This document shows positions 36,287 through 40,368 of a stretch of DNA of 40,368 nucleotides, one piece after another. Where the stretch lies: positions 1 to 40,368 of the forward strand of contig JAGVQJ010000193.1 in NCBI GenBank assembly GCA_020051775.1, in the 5' to 3' direction. The notes below the pieces were generated by a model. It did not search any database and was not told the origin of the DNA. It saw only the letters and a program-made list of their open reading frames with translations. The translations under genes were made by a program, and so were the position numbers. The number at the start of each line of letters is the position of its first letter. Position 1 is the stretch's first letter. Source of the stretch: Calditrichota bacterium. Lineage in GTDB: Bacteria > Electryoneota > B3-LCP.

Positions 36287-39052
36287 TCACGAATGGTAAC
36301 TTAAGCCCAGTGAAAAGACTCGTCCCTGGCGATACGTCTGCGTCGTATAGTTTCCCGGCAGATCGTGCTCGAAGCGAATCTCCGGGTCCACCAGGTTTTC
36401 CAGCGTACCTTTAAGATCGAAGGAGCGACCCAGGTTCTGTTTGAAGGTGAAATCGAGATCCGGGTGAGGTTGTTCGTAAATGTCCGGCAGGTAACCAGCC
36501 CCCACTTCAGAGATGCGGCGACCGAAAACGTTCAGCAACAGATTGGCCTGAGTCCCAATTTTGGAATTGTGATAGCTCAGGTCAACATTCAGCAAGTAGG
36601 GGGATTGGCCCTGCATAGGGCGATCGCCCGATGAAGATAAACCGGCTATATCAGGATTGACTTTCACCCGGGAATGAAGGAGGGTTAAGTTCGAGGATAA
36701 AGAGAAGTCGCGCAGTTGACGCCACAAAATCCCCAGTGTGTGTCTCACTTCCAACTCCACGCCGCTGTTTTGGGCGCTGTGTGCGTTGTAGTAAGTAATG
36801 TCCTTGGCAGATCCCGAGATGCGCACAACTTCGATGGGGTTGAGGAAATGTTTGTAAAAAATGCTGGCGGAAGCCAGGTTGACTCCATCCCAGATTCGCT
36901 CCGCGCGAAGATCGAAATTGCGCACCAACGCCCGCTCCAGGTTGGGATTGCCGATAACGCTGTAACCGCCGTCATAATCGCTGTACCGGAACAGAGACAA
37001 TTCCCGGAAGTCGGGCCGCGAAACGGTCTGACTGGCGGCCAGGCGGAATTTAATCTCAGGATTGAGGTTATAGATTAGCGTCGCGGCGGGCAAGGCATCG
37101 GTAGTAGCGATGCGCCCCACGGTGGGGACATTATTGGGATTGAAACGCTCGAACGAACTTACCTCTTGCACGCCCTGTTCCAGCCGCGCGCCACCGCTGA
37201 ACAGCAACTTTCGGCCCAGGGGGATTTCGGCCATCCAGTAAACACCCCACAGGTTTTGGTGAGCGGAATAATCATCCGTGGTCTGAGTGCGTTCGACGAT
37301 GGTTAAGAAATCCGGGTTGAGGTAAAGCGGCTGAAAGATTTGCTCGGGCGGCAGGGAGACCAACGAATCAGGTACAGCACCGTTGACCGGCTCGTATCGA
37401 AATACGCGGGATTCCGCCTCGCGCCGGCGTTCCAGCAGGGAATAGCCGATTTTCAGCTTCAGATTTTCCAAGATCGCGCTGGGACGCAGAGACCAGTCGA
37501 ATCCCAGATTCCAGGTATCGTCATTCAGCTCATTGTAAATGCGCGTGCCGCTATTGTCGGGGTTGGCGCCCAGAGACACCACCCAGACCTGTTGCATATC
37601 CTCCCACAGATAATTGATCTGACGAGTGTCGGGTTCATAGCGCAGACCTCGCGAAAATGCCGCGCGCCATTTTAGGTTGGAACGCACCAGTTTAGGGAAG
37701 GTATGTTCGCCCATGAGCTGATTGGCCCAGATCGTTTCCCCGACGAAGCGAAAGCGCGTGGCTTGCACGTCGGTGCCTTGGTCGTTCTTGTATCCGCCAT
37801 AAGTGCGCACCTGGTCTTCCGCCTGGCGATTGAGGAGTAAGTTGTAATTGATATTCGTCAGCGGCGATAACGACCATCTCAAAGCGCCGACGGCTCCCAG
37901 GGTGATGGCATTATTATAGTCTCGGCCGCTGTAATTGTAGATCGGTGTCAATCCGTTGCCGGATTGAGCATAAGCATTCTGCTGGTAATTGCGAATGCTG
38001 AAACTGTTGCGGTATAACCCGGAAGTCATATAGGTCAAGTCACGGTTTAGTAGGTGAACGCGATGCAGGATTGAGGCGGAGTAGCTCTGGTTGGGATGGG
38101 CTGTCAACCAGTGCGGTTGCCAGGAATTGGGGAATGATTCACTCAAGTAATCCATCTGGCTGCTGGGCAGGTTTTCTATCTTGGAATTTGTATTTTCCAC
38201 GGCCCAGGGCAAGGCTCTGGAACCGTCATCGAAGCCGAGAAAATCCCATTTACCCCCGTCATAAGATTGGAAATCTTTGAACGTGGAACGGGTATTGGCG
38301 CTGGCAGAGGCGCTAAGATTTATTTGAGGCTTAGAATCGGCTCCCGAATATTCCCAGGTGTTCAGGTCAATGATCCCCCCGCCGAATTCCCCGAATTGAT
38401 CCGGCAAGTATGATTTGCTAACGGTCACCTGCTGCATCAATGTGGCCGGAAACAGTTCCAGTGAGACGGCGCTGCGATTGGGTTCCGTCCCGGAGAGTTG
38501 TGAACCGTTCAGCGTAACCTTGGAATAGCGCACTCCCAAACCTCGGATGATGGGATCTCCGCCCATAGTGGAAACACCGGTGGTCCGAGTGACGACGCGA
38601 GCTATGTCTGGATCGGGAAGCGAGCGGAGGGTTTCGGTTGAAAGCGCGTCGGTGATGCCGGTCGAAGCCTGGCGTTCCTCCAGTTCGCGTTCCTGCGTCC
38701 CCTTTTTCGATCCCGTGAAGACCTCAAGCTCCTGCATATTAAGGGCGGAAGCCTTGAGTTCAAAATCTATGGTAGTAATGCGATCTTCCAATACGCCGAC
38801 ATTTTGCATGACTCTGCTTTCGTAGCCGATCATGGTCACGCGTACGGTATACCGGCCCTGCGGAATTCCGGAGATGGAGAATTTACCTTCCACGTCGCTG
38901 GGCGCTCCGTAAGGCGTGTCCACGACCAGGATGTTGGCGGACATCAGCGGTTCGCGAGTGGCTTGATCGAGAATGATGCCGACAATCGCACCGGCCCAGA
39001 GCTCATGACTATACAGCAGCAAAGTACAAAGCAGATATAATGATTTTTTCAT
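36287..39052 (-). CDS. TonB-dependent outer-membrane receptor with N-terminal carboxypeptidase-regulatory-like domain
   Basis: GAIVGIILDQATREPLMSANILVVDTPYGAPSDVEGKFSISGIPQGRYTVRVTMIGYES; plug GGDPIIRGLGVRYSKVTLNGSQLSGTEPNRSAVSLELFPATLMQQVTVSKSYLPDQFGEFGGGIIDL; C-terminal barrel. Confidence 0.93.
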   Translation of the reverse strand: MKKSLYLLCTLLLYSHELWAGAIVGIILDQATREPLMSANILVVDTPYGAPSDVEGKFSISGIPQGRYTVRVTMIGYESRVMQNVGVLEDRITTIDFELKASALNMQELEVFTGSKKGTQERELEERQASTGITDALSTETLRSLPDPDIARVVTRTTGVSTMGGDPIIRGLGVRYSKVTLNGSQLSGTEPNRSAVSLELFPATLMQQVTVSKSYLPDQFGEFGGGIIDLNTWEYSGADSKPQINLSASASANTRSTFKDFQSYDGGKWDFLGFDDGSRALPWAVENTNSKIENLPSSQMDYLSESFPNSWQPHWLTAHPNQSYSASILHRVHLLNRDLTYMTSGLYRNSFSIRNYQQNAYAQSGNGLTPIYNYSGRDYNNAITLGAVGALRWSLSPLTNINYNLLLNRQAEDQVRTYGGYKNDQGTDVQATRFRFVGETIWANQLMGEHTFPKLVRSNLKWRAAFSRGLRYEPDTRQINYLWEDMQQVWVVSLGANPDNSGTRIYNELNDDTWNLGFDWSLRPSAILENLKLKIGYSLLERRREAESRVFRYEPVNGAVPDSLVSLPPEQIFQPLYLNPDFLTIVERTQTTDDYSAHQNLWGVYWMAEIPLGRKLLFSGGARLEQGVQEVSSFERFNPNNVPTVGRIATTDALPAATLIYNLNPEIKFRLAASQTVSRPDFRELSLFRYSDYDGGYSVIGNPNLERALVRNFDLRAERIWDGVNLASASIFYKHFLNPIEVVRISGSAKDITYYNAHSAQNSGVELEVRHTLGILWRQLRDFSLSSNLTLLHSRVKVNPDIAGLSSSGDRPMQGQSPYLLNVDLSYHNSKIGTQANLLLNVFGRRISEVGAGYLPDIYEQPHPDLDFTFKQNLGRSFDLKGTLENLVDPEIRFEHDLPGNYTTQTYRQGRVFSLGLSYHS

Positions 39053-39198
39053 TGGATGAGTGGTTAAAGTTTTTTAAGAGCGCTTTCTGCGTCAAAATTA
39101 CCACTCTAATGTTGCGTTTGTATGAGAAGGAGATTAGATTTTCGTTAAGATTTTCAAGGCGGAGGGATTTGATATTTTGCTGCAATGGGGGTAAATCA

Positions 39199-39333
39199 AG
39201 CCATAGAGTCGGCCACGACTCGTACTTGGAAATTCTTCAGCAGCACGCAAGAAATCGCATAAAAAAAACTTTCCTGGTAGAAAAGCAGATTGCCTACTAT
39301 TTGATTATTAATTACTCATATTGTGTAGAAAAA
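39199..39333 (+). pseudogene. Module copy D: integrase 3'-end relic and downstream flank
   Basis: SSHRVGHDSYLEILQQHARNRIKK vs intact SSPRVTYDSYVDILQQHARDSIKK; nucleotide match continues past the stop: tggtagaaaagcagattgcctactatttga...gtagaaaa. Confidence 0.85.
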
Positions 39334-39339
39334 GCCAAA

Positions 39340-39358
39340 TTTACGCTTCTGGCGTAAA
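39340..39358. repeat. Short hairpin downstream of relic D
   Basis: TTTACGC ttctg GCGTAAA. Confidence 0.4.
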
Positions 39359-39566
39359 GTGCACCCGACCACTTTTTCGCTGATAACACTTTCATATCGA
39401 GCTTTTGACATTTTAATAGCCAGCCTTCATTTGGGGTGGGAGAGTCGCCGCATTTATATCGTATATTTGCTTGATTTAAGTTTCAGACTGTATTATATTT
39501 TCACTCTGATATAATTATTGATTATAATTTCAACGGACCTAACTCGATTTTACGGTAAGGAATTCA

Positions 39567-39650
39567 ATGGACTTCATCATTTCCGGTATTATCGCAGTGG
39601 GGTTGCTAGCGTACCTGGCCTATGCCATGTTCAACCCCGATAAATTTTAA
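39567..39650 (+). CDS. kdpF: KdpF-like small potassium-transport subunit
   Basis: 27-aa MDFIISGIIAVGLLAYLAYAMFNPDKF immediately upstream of kdpA. Confidence 0.85.
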   Translation: MDFIISGIIAVGLLAYLAYAMFNPDKF

Positions 39651-39661
39651 GGTAAAAGATC

Positions 39662-40368
39662 ATGAACTTCATTGATTGGATTCAGATCCTCTCTTTCACC
39701 GCGGCGATAGTGGTGTTGACCCCGATCCTGGGTGCTTACATGGCAAGAGTATATCTGGGCGAGAAAACCTGGTTGACTCCGGTGCTGGGGAGATTGGAAC
39801 GCGGCATATACCGTCTGGGAGGGATCAATCCTAATGTAGACATGAGCTGGAAGGATTATGCCAAAGCCTGGCTTAGTTTTAACCTGTTGGGCTTCGCCTT
39901 CGTGTTCCTGATACAGTTACTGCAATCCAACCTGCCCTTAAATCCCCAGAAACTACCCAATACTTCCTGGCATCTTGCCTTCAATACCGCCTCCAGTTTT
40001 GTTACCAATACCAACTGGCAATCTTACGCCGGTGAAACTACGATGAGCTACCTGACTCAGATGCTGGGGCTAACCGTGCAGAATTTCGTGAGCGCCGCCG
40101 CGGGACTGGTAGTCCTGGCGGCTCTGTCGCGGGGTCTGGCCCGGAGTAGTGCGGCAGCCATCGGCAATTTCTGGGTGGATCTGGTGCGTTCGACCGTGTA
40201 CATTCTGCTGCCACTGTCGCTGCTGCTGGCTGTATTGCTGGTTAGCCAGGGCGTGGTGCAGACTTTCTCCCCCTACCAAACCGCGACCACTATTGGGGGA
40301 ACCGAGCAAACCATTCCTTTGGGGCCGGCAGCTTCTCAGATTGCCATCAAGCAATTGGGCACTAACGG
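39662..40368 (+). CDS. kdpA: Potassium-transporting ATPase subunit A, truncated at window end
   Basis: MNFIDWIQILSFTAAIVVLTPILGAYMARVYLGE...NTASSFVTNTNWQSYAGETTMSYLTQMLGLTVQNFVSAAAGLVV...GNFWVDLVRSTVYILLPLSLLLAVLLVSQG. Confidence 0.95.
   Translation, partial: MNFIDWIQILSFTAAIVVLTPILGAYMARVYLGEKTWLTPVLGRLERGIYRLGGINPNVDMSWKDYAKAWLSFNLLGFAFVFLIQLLQSNLPLNPQKLPNTSWHLAFNTASSFVTNTNWQSYAGETTMSYLTQMLGLTVQNFVSAAAGLVVLAALSRGLARSSAAAIGNFWVDLVRSTVYILLPLSLLLAVLLVSQGVVQTFSPYQTATTIGGTEQTIPLGPAASQIAIKQLGTN

Noticed and set aside
39360-39566. c-di-AMP (ydaO-type) riboswitch upstream of kdpFA
   Set aside because: I could not recognise the conserved motif; an Infernal search with the ydaO model would decide.

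Overview
The window looks like part of a chromosome from an FCB-group or related candidate-phylum bacterium. This rests on several secreted proteins ending in 'NPFNP/NPFNA...GIYF.R...K.VLLK' type IX secretion sorting domains. Blocks from left to right: (1) two FG-GAP/VCBS-type secreted proteins on the minus strand; (2) a small integrative element with an AEP-type primase, an excisionase-like HTH, an XRE regulator and a tyrosine integrase, ending in a 3' half of tRNA-Pro(GGG); (3) a sigma54-type activator followed by a DsrMKJOP/Hme-like redox operon, in which the NrfD/DsrP-like subunit is fused to a hexaheme cytochrome domain, plus a histidine kinase and two response regulators; (4) an exopolysaccharide locus with a processive GT2, an Ig-like lipoprotein, a TPR/beta-barrel protein, a GH-like/deacetylase fusion and a probable pseudo-deacetylase; (5) a T9SS/TonB surface locus; (6) the start of kdpFA. 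The most striking signal is not a gene. A module made of the integrase 3' end, a tRNA-Pro 3' fragment and a bidirectional terminator is present next to the intact integrase at about 10.9-11.25 kb. Degenerate copies, all in the same orientation, recur at about 21.46-21.74, 30.71-30.87 and 39.20-39.33 kb, so the 8-10 kb functional blocks are separated by relics of the same integration module. All calls come from reading the sequence and supplied translations; no database search was run.
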